Positions 34,191-43,759 of a stretch of DNA of 64,000 nt are shown piece by piece. The first letter of the stretch is position 1. Each line of letters begins with the position of its first letter. The notes under the pieces were generated by a model that saw only the letters and a list, made by a program, of their open reading frames with translations, did not search any database and was not told where the DNA came from. Location of the stretch: positions 124,001 to 188,000 of the forward strand of contig CAVZRL010000005.1 of NCBI GenBank assembly GCA_963777775.1, in the 5' to 3' direction. Origin of the DNA: WHSW01 sp963777775 (GTDB lineage: Bacteria > Actinomycetota > Thermoleophilia > Solirubrobacterales > 70-9). The translations under genes were made by a program, and so were the position numbers.

Positions 34191-35240
34191 ATGACACTCG
34201 AGCCGCACGGCCGTCGCGAGTTCTTCGCCGGCACGGCCGGGGTCTTCCTGTGCACCATCGCCGGCCAGAAGATCTTCCTCGACAAGGAGGCCGACGTCGC
34301 CAAGCTGGCCGCCGAGGTGCCGGTGCCGCCGAAGGTCAAGGCCGCCGAGGCCGCGGGCGGGTCGAGCGCCTCGGCTGAGACGGTGCTCGCTCAGGTCGCG
34401 GGGCCGGTGCGCGAGTACTGGATCCGCGCCGAGCCGAGGCGCTGGAACATCGTCCCGACCAAGCGCGACGGGATGCTCGACAAGAAGGTCAAGGGCAAGG
34501 TCAAGTTCGACGCCTACGCCTACCGCCCGTACTCGGCGGGCTTCGCCCAGCCGCTCGCCTCGGCGACGATCCCCGGGCCGCTGCTCGAGGTCGAGGTCGG
34601 CGAGACGCTGATCGTCAACTTCCAGAACAAGCTCCCCGTGCCGGTGACCATGCACCCGCACGGGGTTTTCTACGCGCAGGAGATGGACGGCGCCTACAAG
34701 GGCAAGTACACGGACCCGGGAGGGTTCGTGCAGAGGAACCAAACCTTCCGCTACGTCTGGGAGGCGACCGAGGGCACCGCCGGGGCATGGATGTACCACG
34801 ACCACGGGCCCAGCGATCCGATCCCGGTCTTCAAGGGCCTGTTCGGGCCGCTGATCGTCCGTGAGCCCGGGATCCCGCGCCCGACGCGCGAGTTCCCGCT
34901 CTTCTTCCACGACCTGCTGCCGACCGCGACCGGCATCAACAAGAGCTTCTCGTGCGTCAACGGGCGCGCCTTCCCGGGCAACACGCCGACGCTCGAGACG
35001 ACGGTCGGCGACCGGGTCGCGTTCTACGTCTACGGAATGGACAACAACTTCCACACCTTCCACGTCCACGGCCACCGGTGGACCAACTCGTCCGGGGTCG
35101 TGGTCGACAACGACACATTCGGGCCCGGCGACACGCTGGTCGTCGAGTTCACCGAGGACAACCCGGGCCGCTGGTTCTACCACTGCCACGTGTTCTCGCA
35201 TCTGCACGCGGGGATGAACGGGTGGTACCTGGTCAGCTGA
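34191..35240 (+). CDS. Two-domain multicopper oxidase with Tat signal
   Basis: 349 aa, small-laccase size. The N-terminus GRREFFAGTAGVFLCTIAG has a Tat-type RR motif and hydrophobic core, so it is exported folded. All four copper-binding motifs are present: MHPHGVFY and WMYHDHGPSD in domain 1, HTFHVHGHRWTN and HCHVFSHLHAGMNGWYL in domain 2. The last gives the type 1 Cys and axial Met and completes the trinuclear cluster. Possible substrates are phenols, metals such as Cu(I), Fe(II) or Mn(II), or nitrite-pathway intermediates; the sequence does not decide. Cupredoxin genes sit on both sides in the same operon. Confidence 0.92.
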   Translation: MTLEPHGRREFFAGTAGVFLCTIAGQKIFLDKEADVAKLAAEVPVPPKVKAAEAAGGSSASAETVLAQVAGPVREYWIRAEPRRWNIVPTKRDGMLDKKVKGKVKFDAYAYRPYSAGFAQPLASATIPGPLLEVEVGETLIVNFQNKLPVPVTMHPHGVFYAQEMDGAYKGKYTDPGGFVQRNQTFRYVWEATEGTAGAWMYHDHGPSDPIPVFKGLFGPLIVREPGIPRPTREFPLFFHDLLPTATGINKSFSCVNGRAFPGNTPTLETTVGDRVAFYVYGMDNNFHTFHVHGHRWTNSSGVVVDNDTFGPGDTLVVEFTEDNPGRWFYHCHVFSHLHAGMNGWYLVS

Positions 35241-35971
35241 GACAGCGGGCCCGAGCCCTGGCCGTCTGCGCTCTCGCCTTGGCCGCGGTCGGCGGCTCGG
35301 CGGCGAGCGCCGAGGGGGCGAACCGCCGGATCGCGATCAGCAACTACAGCTGGTCGCTGGCGGACGTGCGGATCGACCGCGGCGAGCACGTGACCTGGTA
35401 CTGGGTCGGCCCGGACACCGTCCACTCGGTGACCGGCGAGTCCGCGAACGCGCTCGGGCTCGACTCCGACCTCGGGATCAACCTGCCCAACCACCCGCTC
35501 GGAGACAGCTTCAGGCTCGACTTCTCGACGCCCGGCACCTACGAGTTCACCTGCAAGCTGCACAGCTCGGTCCGCGGCACGGTCACGGTCTCGTCGAGTC
35601 CCGGCGACCCAGTCAACGAGCCCGACCCGGTGCCGGCGGTGCGCGTCGATCGCACCGGCCCGCGGCTGCGCGAGCTGGTGCTCGACACGAAGGCGTTCAG
35701 CGGTGGTGGCGGCGCGCGGCTGCGGTTCGCGCTCGACGAGCGGGCGAAGGTGTTCGCCAACTTCTACCGCCGTGTCGGCAAGGGCAAGCGCGAGCACGCC
35801 GGCTATCAGGTCTGGCGCAACCGCCACATCGGCTACAACGACGTCGGCTTCGCGGCCCGCAGCAAGCGCTTTCGGGCCAAGCCGGGCCGCTACGTGGCCG
35901 AGCTCGAGGCCTACGACTCGCTCGACAACACGAGCCGCAAGCGGACGATCAGGTTCCAGATCCGCCGCTGA
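35222..35971 (+). CDS. Exported cupredoxin-domain protein with C-terminal Ig-like domain, axial ligand lost
   Basis: 249 aa from GTG 35222, which overlaps the oxidase gene by 19 bp; an alternative CTG at 35237 would overlap the stop. Signal peptide about residues 8-30 (ALAVCALALAAVGGSAASA). The cupredoxin region has WYWVGPDTVHSVTG (His) and FTCKLHSSVRGTVTV, where Cys and His are kept but the axial Met expected after them is replaced. It may therefore bind Cu with a different geometry or not at all. A second domain (LRFALDERAKVFANFYRRV, GRYVAELEAYDSLDNTSRK) resembles Ig-like repeats common in this group. Last gene of the copper operon; converges with the HDAC-like gene 14 bp away. Confidence 0.8.
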   Translation: MVPGQLRQRARALAVCALALAAVGGSAASAEGANRRIAISNYSWSLADVRIDRGEHVTWYWVGPDTVHSVTGESANALGLDSDLGINLPNHPLGDSFRLDFSTPGTYEFTCKLHSSVRGTVTVSSSPGDPVNEPDPVPAVRVDRTGPRLRELVLDTKAFSGGGGARLRFALDERAKVFANFYRRVGKGKREHAGYQVWRNRHIGYNDVGFAARSKRFRAKPGRYVAELEAYDSLDNTSRKRTIRFQIRR

Positions 35972-35985
35972 GCGCCGACCAACCT

Positions 35986-37101
<1,116 letters not shown>

Positions 37102-37122
37102 CGCCGCTACGATCCGTCCCCC

Positions 37123-37196
37123 GCCGGAGTAGCTCAGCTGGTTAGAGCAGCGGAATCATAATCCGCGTGTCGGGGGTTCGAGTCCCTCCTCCGGCA
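37123..37196 (+). tRNA. tRNA with CAT anticodon (elongator Met or Ile2)
   Basis: 74 nt cloverleaf: acceptor GCCGGAG/CTCCGGC, D arm with GCTC/GAGC, anticodon stem GCGGA/TCCGC with loop ATCATAA (CAT), T arm GGGGG/CCCTC with TTCGAGT. No CCA encoded. G1-C72 excludes the initiator. The TCATAATC loop context resembles tRNA-Ile2 (lysidine-modified C34), but Met elongator cannot be excluded without a profile search. Its 3' 44 bp are the attachment core of the island that follows. Confidence 0.93.
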
Positions 37197-37197
37197 T
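37154..37197 (+). repeat. att direct repeat, copy 1 (inside tRNA)
   Basis: 44 bp from the anticodon loop to one base past the discriminator, identical to 43887-43930. Integration by a tyrosine recombinase into a tRNA gene leaves exactly this arrangement, with the element restoring the tRNA 3' half. Confidence 0.95.
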
Positions 37198-37202
37198 CGA
37201 CG

Positions 37203-37399
37203 TATCCCCAGGAAATAAGCATAATCGGGGGACTCCTTCTCAGAGCCGTACTGGTCGAGCAGCGCGCGAGCGATCCGGTAGTCAGCGAAGCGCTGGTAGA
37301 CGAAGCGGACGACCTCGATGAGATCCTCGACCTCCCGATCCCATACGGCGTCGGCGGCGAGCACACCTTCGCTGAGCATCTGACCGAACAAGGTTCGCA
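37203..37399 (-). pseudogene. Remnant of a STAND/NACHT-type ATPase gene
   Basis: The minus-strand frame reads LFGQMLSEGVLAADAVWD and then EVVRFVYQRFADYRIARALL, which is the winged-helix-adjacent stretch common in STAND/NACHT ATPases (VRFxYxRFxDxxIA). Both ends are cut: one at the att core, where the frame would run into antisense tRNA, and the other at the inverted repeat beside luxR. About 65 codons survive, with no start. STAND ATPases are common in phage-defence islands; whether this one was a defence gene is inference. Confidence 0.6.
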
Positions 37400-37431
37400 C
37401 GCGTAGTCCGCGACGGAAAGACCTCGTAGTC
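37400..37431 (-). repeat. 32-bp inverted repeat, luxR 3' side
   Basis: On the minus strand it reads GACTACGAGG...GCGGACTACGCG. It matches 40251-40282 on the plus strand at 28 of 32 positions, with perfect 10-bp and 14-bp ends. It overlaps the luxR stop codon and coincides with the break point of the STAND remnant. Confidence 0.85.
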
Positions 37432-40204
37432 AGACCTCTCGGGCCGCGGGGGCGGCGGGTGCGCCCGGCTGGGGCAAGCGCTCTTCGAGTTGGTGGCGGG
37501 ATCTCACTCCGAGCTTGCGAAATGCCTTGCGGAGGTGGTAGTCGACGGTGTGGGGGCTGATGAACAGCCGCGCGGCGATTTCTTGGTTCGTGGCCCCCGC
37601 TGCTGCGAGGCGGGAGGTCTGTGCTTCCTGTGGCGTCAGCTCGTCGCGGGTCTCGACAACCCGTTTGCGGGCGTGTTCGCCGGTCGCCTCGAGCTCGACC
37701 CGGGCGCGTTGTGCGAATGCTTCCATGCCGAACTCGGTGAACAGCTCGTGGGCGGTGCGTAACTGCTCCCGCGCGTCGAGCCGGCGGCGCTCGCGGCGCA
37801 GCCATTCGCCGTAAAGGAGGTGGGCGCGGGCGAGCTCCACCCGGACGCGCGTCCGCTCGAGCCGCTCGAGCGCCTGGCGATACAGCCGCTCGGCGGCTTG
37901 GCCGTCGCTCAGCAAAGCCCAGGAACGGGCCTCGACGCCGTGCGCCCAGTCGGTGCCACTGGCCGAGGTCATCTCCGAAAGCCGGCCGAGCGCATCGACC
38001 GCGACCTCGGCCTTCCCGCTTCGGACGGCGGCCTCGATCAACTCGACCAACCCCCACGTTGAAAGCCGGACTGCCAGCGGGTCCTCGACGGCCTGTTGCG
38101 CAGCGGCGCGCGCCTCCTCGTAGCGGCCCAAGCCGTTGTAGAGCACCGCGGCAGACAAGTGAATGGATGTCAGCGCCTGCCCCCCGTCCCGACGCACGAT
38201 CTCGCGTGTCGCCGCGTCGATCAGCCGGACGGCCTCGAGCTCGCGGCCCTTGGCGGCGGCCAGCGTCACCGGGGCGTAGGCCACCAGACCGGCACCCGTC
38301 GCCTCGTTGACTGCCGCCAGCTCGTCGACCAGCGAAGAGGCCATGGCCAACCGCCCGGCGAACATATGCATCCCCATGCGGATCGTCAGCGCCAAGGGGA
38401 GGACGCTCAGTGCACCGGCATCACGTGCCAGCTGGACGAAACGCGCAGAGAGCATCTCCCAGTTCTCGTCGTCCCACAAGAATGCCGCCACACGGGACGC
38501 AAGCCAGAGCCACCGACGCCCGTCTCCTTGGGAGATTTGCTCGTCTCGGAACCCGTCGATCGCCCGTCGCAGGATCGGCGCTCCTGCGGCGTATCCATCT
38601 GTGATCAGCAGCGCCAGGCCATCCAGCAGCAGATCCGGCGCGCTCGGAGACTGCGAGGGTGCAGGCGCCGCCCTAGCGGCCCGCGCGGTCTCCACCACGA
38701 CCTGGGTGCTCGCCAGACGGCCCGGGAAGAACACGGCCGTGAGCGCTTCCAGATAGGTCTCCCGCGCGAGCCTCAGGTCGAGCGGTTCGAGCCGTTTTGC
38801 GGCCTTGAGCAACAGGGGTGGCGCGTCGCTAGCGCGGCTCGACGCGAACGCGATCTGCCCCCGCAGCAGGTCGACCTGCGCGCTCTGGAGCTCGTCCAGC
38901 GGTCCGGACTCTGCGATGGCCAGCAGTCCGAGGGCTGCTTCGAACGCGCCGGCCTGCTGCGTGGCCTGGGCCGCGGCTAGCGCCCGCCCAGCCCGACGCG
39001 CGGGCTCGGGCGTCAGCGTGGCGGCACGCTCCAAGAACGCGGCGGCGGCCGCCAACCCACCGCGCGCTTGAGCGCGGCCCGCCGAGCGCTCAAGCTCCGA
39101 CGCGATCTCCTCGTCGAATCCTGTGGTCGCGTGCGCAAGATGCCAGGCGCGGCGATCGGCATCGTGTTCAGCGTCCGTCGCGTCCGCGAGCGCCCGATGT
39201 GCCTGCTGCCTATCTTCGGGTGACGCGGCCCGATATACGGCCGAGCGGACCAGCGGGTGGCGGAAGGTCACTCGCGCACCGATCTCCAGCAAGCCGTCGG
39301 TGTGTCCCGCCGCCGGGGCGCCGATCCCGAGTCGCTCGGCCGCTTGCCACAGCAGCACCGGGTCGCCGACCGGATCCGTCGCCGCGACCAGCAGCAGTCG
39401 CTGGGTCTCCGCCGGCAACGCCGCACACCGCCTTCGGAAGCTGTCCTCGATTCGCCCCGCCAACCCCGGCGTGCCCGGCAACCCGAACCCGCCCGCCAGC
39501 TCCGTCACCGTCAACCCCCGCGGCAGCTCCAGCAACGCCAGCGGGTTGCCACGCGTCTCCGCGATGATTCGCTCTCGCACCCGCTCATCCAACGGAACAC
39601 CCAACGCCGAGCTCAATAGCGCGCGAGCATCCCCACTGGCCAAGCCCTCGACTGCGAGTTTCGGCAATCCCACGAGCTCATCGTGCGGCTCACGCGTCAC
39701 CAACACCAGCGCGACCGATTCGGCCAATAGCCGCCGCGCCACGAACACGAGTACCTGCGCCGAGGCCCGATCAAGCCATTGCGCGTCATCCACGACACAG
39801 AGAAGCGGCCGCTGCTGGGCCACTTCCGAGAACAGGCTCAGCACCGCCAACCCGACCAGAAACCGATCCGGTGCGTCCCCCGCCCGCAGCCCGAACGCGA
39901 CGCCCAGCGCGTCCTGCTGGGGGGCAGGTAGCCGATCGAGCCGATCGAGCATCGGCGCGCAGAGCTGCTGGAGGGCCGCGAACGGGAGCTCCATCTCTGA
40001 CTCCACACCGACTGCCCGTGCGAGCCGGAACCCCGACGCGGACCCGATTGCTGACTCGAGCAGAGCGCTCTTGCCGATCCCGGCCTCCCCGCAGATCACG
40101 AGTGCCCGGCTCTGTCCCCCGCGCACCGTCGCAAGCAGCCCCTCCAGCGCCTCGCGCTCGCTGCGCCGGCCGTGCAACACCTCCGCTGGCCCCTCGCTGA
40201 CCAT
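37430..40204 (-). CDS. Large ATP-binding LuxR-family transcriptional regulator (LAL type)
   Basis: 924 aa. An N-terminal AAA/NTPase module has Walker A ICGEAGIGKSALLESA (about residue 40) and Walker B LLCVVDDAQWLDRA. A long TPR-like helical middle (about 350-830, Ala-rich) is the signal-sensing region. The C-terminal HTH reads LTPQEAQTSRLAAAGATNQE and IAARLFISPHTVDYHLRKAF. LAL regulators (MalT class) need ATP and an inducer. It is divergent from the MMPL exporter and 153 bp away, so it most likely controls the exporter-esterase operon. Inverted repeats flank the gene. Confidence 0.93.
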   Translation of the reverse strand: MVSEGPAEVLHGRRSEREALEGLLATVRGGQSRALVICGEAGIGKSALLESAIGSASGFRLARAVGVESEMELPFAALQQLCAPMLDRLDRLPAPQQDALGVAFGLRAGDAPDRFLVGLAVLSLFSEVAQQRPLLCVVDDAQWLDRASAQVLVFVARRLLAESVALVLVTREPHDELVGLPKLAVEGLASGDARALLSSALGVPLDERVRERIIAETRGNPLALLELPRGLTVTELAGGFGLPGTPGLAGRIEDSFRRRCAALPAETQRLLLVAATDPVGDPVLLWQAAERLGIGAPAAGHTDGLLEIGARVTFRHPLVRSAVYRAASPEDRQQAHRALADATDAEHDADRRAWHLAHATTGFDEEIASELERSAGRAQARGGLAAAAAFLERAATLTPEPARRAGRALAAAQATQQAGAFEAALGLLAIAESGPLDELQSAQVDLLRGQIAFASSRASDAPPLLLKAAKRLEPLDLRLARETYLEALTAVFFPGRLASTQVVVETARAARAAPAPSQSPSAPDLLLDGLALLITDGYAAGAPILRRAIDGFRDEQISQGDGRRWLWLASRVAAFLWDDENWEMLSARFVQLARDAGALSVLPLALTIRMGMHMFAGRLAMASSLVDELAAVNEATGAGLVAYAPVTLAAAKGRELEAVRLIDAATREIVRRDGGQALTSIHLSAAVLYNGLGRYEEARAAAQQAVEDPLAVRLSTWGLVELIEAAVRSGKAEVAVDALGRLSEMTSASGTDWAHGVEARSWALLSDGQAAERLYRQALERLERTRVRVELARAHLLYGEWLRRERRRLDAREQLRTAHELFTEFGMEAFAQRARVELEATGEHARKRVVETRDELTPQEAQTSRLAAAGATNQEIAARLFISPHTVDYHLRKAFRKLGVRSRHQLEERLPQPGAPAAPAAREV

Positions 40205-40357
40205 GCGGGACCGACCATACCCGGCCGTTGCCCTTCAGCCGATACCCCGCGACTACGAGGTTCTCCGGTCGCGGACTACGCGTTACGTGATTCGAGCACC
40301 GACCGGTCCTGCGACCGTCGATGCTCCAACGGGCTCGCACAAACGAAAGGCCTACCC
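40205..40357. promoter_or_regulatory. Divergent promoter region luxR / MMPL exporter
   Basis: 153 bp between the two start codons, containing the second 32-bp repeat (40251-40282). The plus-strand exporter start has AAAGG 7 bp upstream. No convincing -35/-10 pair was recognised by eye. The repeat may serve as an operator as well as a recombination relic. Confidence 0.45.
40251..40282 (+). repeat. 32-bp inverted repeat, luxR 5' side
   Basis: GACTACGAGG...GCGGACTACGCG, inverted relative to 37400-37431; 28 of 32 positions identical. The pair encloses luxR exactly (2.9 kb outside to outside). Confidence 0.85.
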
Positions 40358-42571
40358 GTGTCGACGCTCCTCGCCTCTCTCGCCCGAACCCTCTCCCGCC
40401 GCTGGAAGCGCGGCCTCGTCGGTCTCCTGGCTGCCATCGTCTTGATTGGCGTCGCCCTCGGCTCGCAGACTGGGAGCGCGGCCGAGGACTTCTCGGTTCC
40501 CGGAACCGATTCCCAGAGGGCGCAGGACCTGCTCGAGGACAAATTCCCGGCCGCGTCCGGCGTCACGGCCCAGGCCGTCTTCACGATCACGTCCGGAAGG
40601 CTCACCGACCCCGAGCCGCGCCGGGCGATCGAGGCCGCGCTCGACAAGGTCGGCAGCCTCGACCACGTCACGTCGGTCACCGACCCGCTCGTCGCCGATG
40701 CCGGATCGCTGTCAGAGGACGGGCGTACCGCGTTCGCGACCGTCCAATACGACATCCAGCCGACAGAACTCGAGAAGGAGCACGGCGAGGCGCTCGAGGA
40801 GGCCGCGCGCGGGGCCGAGGACGGCGGCGCTCGGGTCGAGCTGCGTGGCCAGCCGATCGACATTGCCGCCGAGCCGGAGGTGCCGGTCGGCGAGCTCGCC
40901 GGCATCGCGATCGCGATCCTGCTGCTCACGGTCCTGTTCCGCTCCCTTACGGCGATGGCCGTCACGCTGTTGGGCGCGCTGACCGGCGTCCTGATCAGCC
41001 AGCTCGTCCTGGCTGCCGTCTCCGAGCCGCTTGGCATCCCCGAGTTCGCGACGACGATCGCGATCATGCTCGGCCTCGGCGCCGGCATCGACTACGCGCT
41101 GCTCGTCTTCAGCCGGTTCCGCGAGCAGCTCGCCGCAGGCGACTCCCCGCCGGAGGCGGCCGCGCGCGCGAACGCCACTGCCGGCGTATCGGTGGTGGCG
41201 GCAGGGCTCATCGTCATGGTGGCGATCGCCGGCCTGCTCGCCGTCGGCATCCCGCTGGTCGGCAAGATGGGCGTCGGCTCGGCGATCGCCGTCGCCTTCG
41301 TCGTCGTCTCGTCGATCGCGATCCTGCCGATCTTCGCCGGCGCGGCGGCCCGCTGGCTCCATCCGAAAGACCCCTCGCGCGTCGCCCGGTCCGTGGGGTT
41401 CGAGCGGTGGGGCCGGATCCTCGTTCGGCGCCCGTGGGTCCCGGTCGTTGCCGGCGGCCTCTTGCTCGTCGTGCTCGCCCTGCCGCTCAGCGACCTGCGC
41501 CTGGGCCAGCCGGACGACGGCAACCTGGCGGAGGACAAGACCCAGCGCGTCGCATACGACCAGCTGACCGAGGCGTTCGGCCCGGGCTTCAACGGCCCGC
41601 TGCTGCTCGCGGTCGACAGCGAGACCGGCCGGCGGCTCGACAACGCCCAGCTCGAAGGCTTCCGGACGGTGCTCGAAGACACGGACGGGGTCGCGTTCGC
41701 CGCTCCGGCGAGCCCGAACGACGCCGGCGACGCGGCGATCATCCAGGCGACGCCGACGACCTCCCCGCAGGACGCCAGCACGTCGGACCTCGTCCGGCAC
41801 CTGCGCGACGACGTCATCCCCGCCGCCACCGAGAGCTCGGACCTCAACGTCTACGTCGGCGGCCAGACCGCGGGATTCGAGGACTTCTCAGACAAGATCG
41901 CGAGCCGGCTGCCGCTCTTCATCGCCATCGTCATCGGCCTCTCGATCCTGCTCCTGATCGCGGTGTTCCGCTCGATCTGGGTGCCGCTCGCGTCCGCGGT
42001 GTTCAACCTGCTGTCGATCGGCGCGGCCTACGGCGTCATCGTCGCGGTCTTCCAGTGGGGCTGGGGCGCGTCGCTCCTCGGCGTCGGCGAGGACGTGCCG
42101 ATCATCTCCTTCGTCCCCCTGATGATGTTCGCAATCTTGTTCGGCCTGAGCATGGACTACAACGTCTTCCTGCTCAGCCGCATCCGCGAGGCGTACTTCG
42201 AGGGCGACTCGCCGAAGGAGAGCGTCGTCCGCGGCCTCTCGCGGATCGCGAAGGTCGTCCTCGTCGCGGGCCTGATCATGTCCTCGGTCTTCCTGGCGTT
42301 CATTCCTGGCGGCGACGTCGTGATCAAGATGTTCGGCCTCGGCCTCGGCGCCGCGATCCTCATCGACGCGGTCGTCGTGCGCATGGTCATCTCGCCGGCG
42401 CTGATGGCGCTGCTCGGCGACCGCGCCTGGTGGATGCCCGCCTGGCTCGACCGCGCGATACCGAACGTGTCGCTCGAGGGCGGCCGCGAGGACCGCGCCG
42501 AGCGGGTCACCGACCAGGAGAGAGTTCCCGCGTACGTCCCGCCGCTCCCCTCCCAATCAGACACGAGGTAG
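40358..42571 (+). CDS. MMPL/RND-family exporter
   Basis: 737 aa from GTG with AAAGG upstream; longer frames to 40172 cover the promoter region and are rejected. Two repeats, each with one N-terminal membrane helix, an extracytoplasmic domain and about five helices. Hallmarks are GLGAGIDYALLVFSRFREQL in the first half and FGLSMDYNVFLLSRIREAYF in the second, both with the conserved Asp-Tyr pair (the GxxxDY proton-relay motif). MMPL proteins export lipids or drugs across the inner membrane with proton drive. The LuxR regulator is divergent and the SDR remnant and esterase follow. Substrate unknown; a lipid or hydrophobic ester is plausible given the esterase. Confidence 0.93.
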   Translation: MSTLLASLARTLSRRWKRGLVGLLAAIVLIGVALGSQTGSAAEDFSVPGTDSQRAQDLLEDKFPAASGVTAQAVFTITSGRLTDPEPRRAIEAALDKVGSLDHVTSVTDPLVADAGSLSEDGRTAFATVQYDIQPTELEKEHGEALEEAARGAEDGGARVELRGQPIDIAAEPEVPVGELAGIAIAILLLTVLFRSLTAMAVTLLGALTGVLISQLVLAAVSEPLGIPEFATTIAIMLGLGAGIDYALLVFSRFREQLAAGDSPPEAAARANATAGVSVVAAGLIVMVAIAGLLAVGIPLVGKMGVGSAIAVAFVVVSSIAILPIFAGAAARWLHPKDPSRVARSVGFERWGRILVRRPWVPVVAGGLLLVVLALPLSDLRLGQPDDGNLAEDKTQRVAYDQLTEAFGPGFNGPLLLAVDSETGRRLDNAQLEGFRTVLEDTDGVAFAAPASPNDAGDAAIIQATPTTSPQDASTSDLVRHLRDDVIPAATESSDLNVYVGGQTAGFEDFSDKIASRLPLFIAIVIGLSILLLIAVFRSIWVPLASAVFNLLSIGAAYGVIVAVFQWGWGASLLGVGEDVPIISFVPLMMFAILFGLSMDYNVFLLSRIREAYFEGDSPKESVVRGLSRIAKVVLVAGLIMSSVFLAFIPGGDVVIKMFGLGLGAAILIDAVVVRMVISPALMALLGDRAWWMPAWLDRAIPNVSLEGGREDRAERVTDQERVPAYVPPLPSQSDTR

Positions 42572-42577
42572 CCAGTC

Positions 42578-42628
42578 ATGTGAGGACTAAAGGACAAGGT
42601 CGCGCTCGTCGCCGGTGCCGGCCACCGA
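42578..42628 (+). pseudogene. Short-chain dehydrogenase N-terminal remnant with stop at codon 2
   Basis: Seven bases after the MMPL stop, ATG is followed immediately by TGA and then GLKDKVALVAGAGH, the Rossmann start of an SDR (normally M-R-GLKDKVALVTGAG). A CGA to TGA change at codon 2 explains the stop; everything after about residue 17 is deleted. The esterase start lies about 70 bp downstream. So the operon once was exporter, SDR, esterase. Confidence 0.75.
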
Positions 42629-42700
42629 AGGCAGGTCTCGCCACCTAGGCGGCTGACCGAGCCCCACGCCACGAAACATGCAAAGCGAAAGGAGAACCCA

Positions 42701-43663
42701 GTGACGTCCTACACCACCACAGTCGTGCTCGAATCTGCAGCTCAGGAGTTCGCAGCCGCGACCGCCGATCCCCCGTACCTGTTCGACCTCGGGCCCGTCG
42801 AGGGCCGAAAGACCGTCGACGAGGTGCAATCCGGGGAGGTCGAAAAGCCCGATGTCGAGATCGAGGACACCACCATCCCCGGTGGCCCGTCGGGTGCGGT
42901 GTCGATCCGGATCCTACGTCCCAAGGGTGCCCAAGGCCGGCTGCTGCCGGTGATTCTCTATACGCACGGCGGCGGCTGGGTGGTCGGGAATAGACACACC
43001 CACGACCGCCTGGTTCGTGAGCTCGCCGTCGGGACCGGCGCCGCGGTCGTGTTCGCCAATTACAGCCCCTCGCCGGAGGCGCGTTACCCGACCGCGATCG
43101 AGGAGATCTACTCGGTGCTCGAGTGGGTCGCAGAGCACGGCGCGGAGCAGGACCTCGACGGCGCGCGGATCGCTGTCGCGGGCGACTCGGTCGGCGGCAA
43201 CATGACTGCCGCGTTGACGCTGATGGCAAAGCAGCGCTCGGGGCCGCACCTCAGGGCCCAGGTGCTGTTCTACCCGGTGACCGACGCGAGCTTCGACACC
43301 GGCTCCTACCACGAGTTCGCCGAGGGATATTTCCTTCGGCGCGACATGATGGAGTGGTTCTGGGACCAGTACACGACCGACGAGGACGAGCGCGCCGAGA
43401 TCACGGCCTCGCCGCTCCGCGCGACGACGAACGATCTCGCCGGGCTCCCGAAGGCGCTGGTGATCACCGGCGAGGCGGACGTGCTTCGTGACGAGGGCGA
43501 GGCATACGCCAGCAAGTTGCGCGAGGCCGGGGTGGACGTCACCGCGACGCGCTACGAGGGCATCATCCACGACTTCGTGATGCTCAACCCGCTGCGTGGC
43601 ACGAACGCCGCCGGCGCCGCAATCGCTCAGGCGATCGAGTACATCAGGCGCGCGCTGGCCTAA
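42701..43663 (+). CDS. Alpha/beta hydrolase, hormone-sensitive-lipase-type esterase
   Basis: 320 aa, GTG start with AAAGGAG 7 bp upstream. Oxyanion-hole motif YTHGGGWVVGN (HGGG), nucleophile elbow VAGDSVGGNMTAAL (GDSxGG), catalytic Asp in ITGEADVLRDEGE, and catalytic His in YEGIIHDFVMLNPL. This is the HSL (family IV) esterase pattern, acting on short- to medium-chain acyl esters; some relatives hydrolyse drugs. It was probably co-transcribed with the MMPL exporter and is likely controlled by LuxR. No signal peptide, so cytoplasmic. Confidence 0.93.
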   Translation: MTSYTTTVVLESAAQEFAAATADPPYLFDLGPVEGRKTVDEVQSGEVEKPDVEIEDTTIPGGPSGAVSIRILRPKGAQGRLLPVILYTHGGGWVVGNRHTHDRLVRELAVGTGAAVVFANYSPSPEARYPTAIEEIYSVLEWVAEHGAEQDLDGARIAVAGDSVGGNMTAALTLMAKQRSGPHLRAQVLFYPVTDASFDTGSYHEFAEGYFLRRDMMEWFWDQYTTDEDERAEITASPLRATTNDLAGLPKALVITGEADVLRDEGEAYASKLREAGVDVTATRYEGIIHDFVMLNPLRGTNAAGAAIAQAIEYIRRALA

Positions 43664-43759
43664 CCGACCGAGCGGGCGAGGTCCTCAATCCGGGGGCCTC
43701 GCCCAGGCTGAGTCGGCGCTACTCCTTCGCGCGAGCAGCAGCAGAGCGGGGCGGCCCGG

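Noticed and set aside
37134..37202. Reading frame ending in peptides such as RRRDSNPRHADYDSAALTS
   Set aside because: This is the antisense translation of the tRNA, a common artefact. Only the part beyond 37203 shows protein-like similarity.
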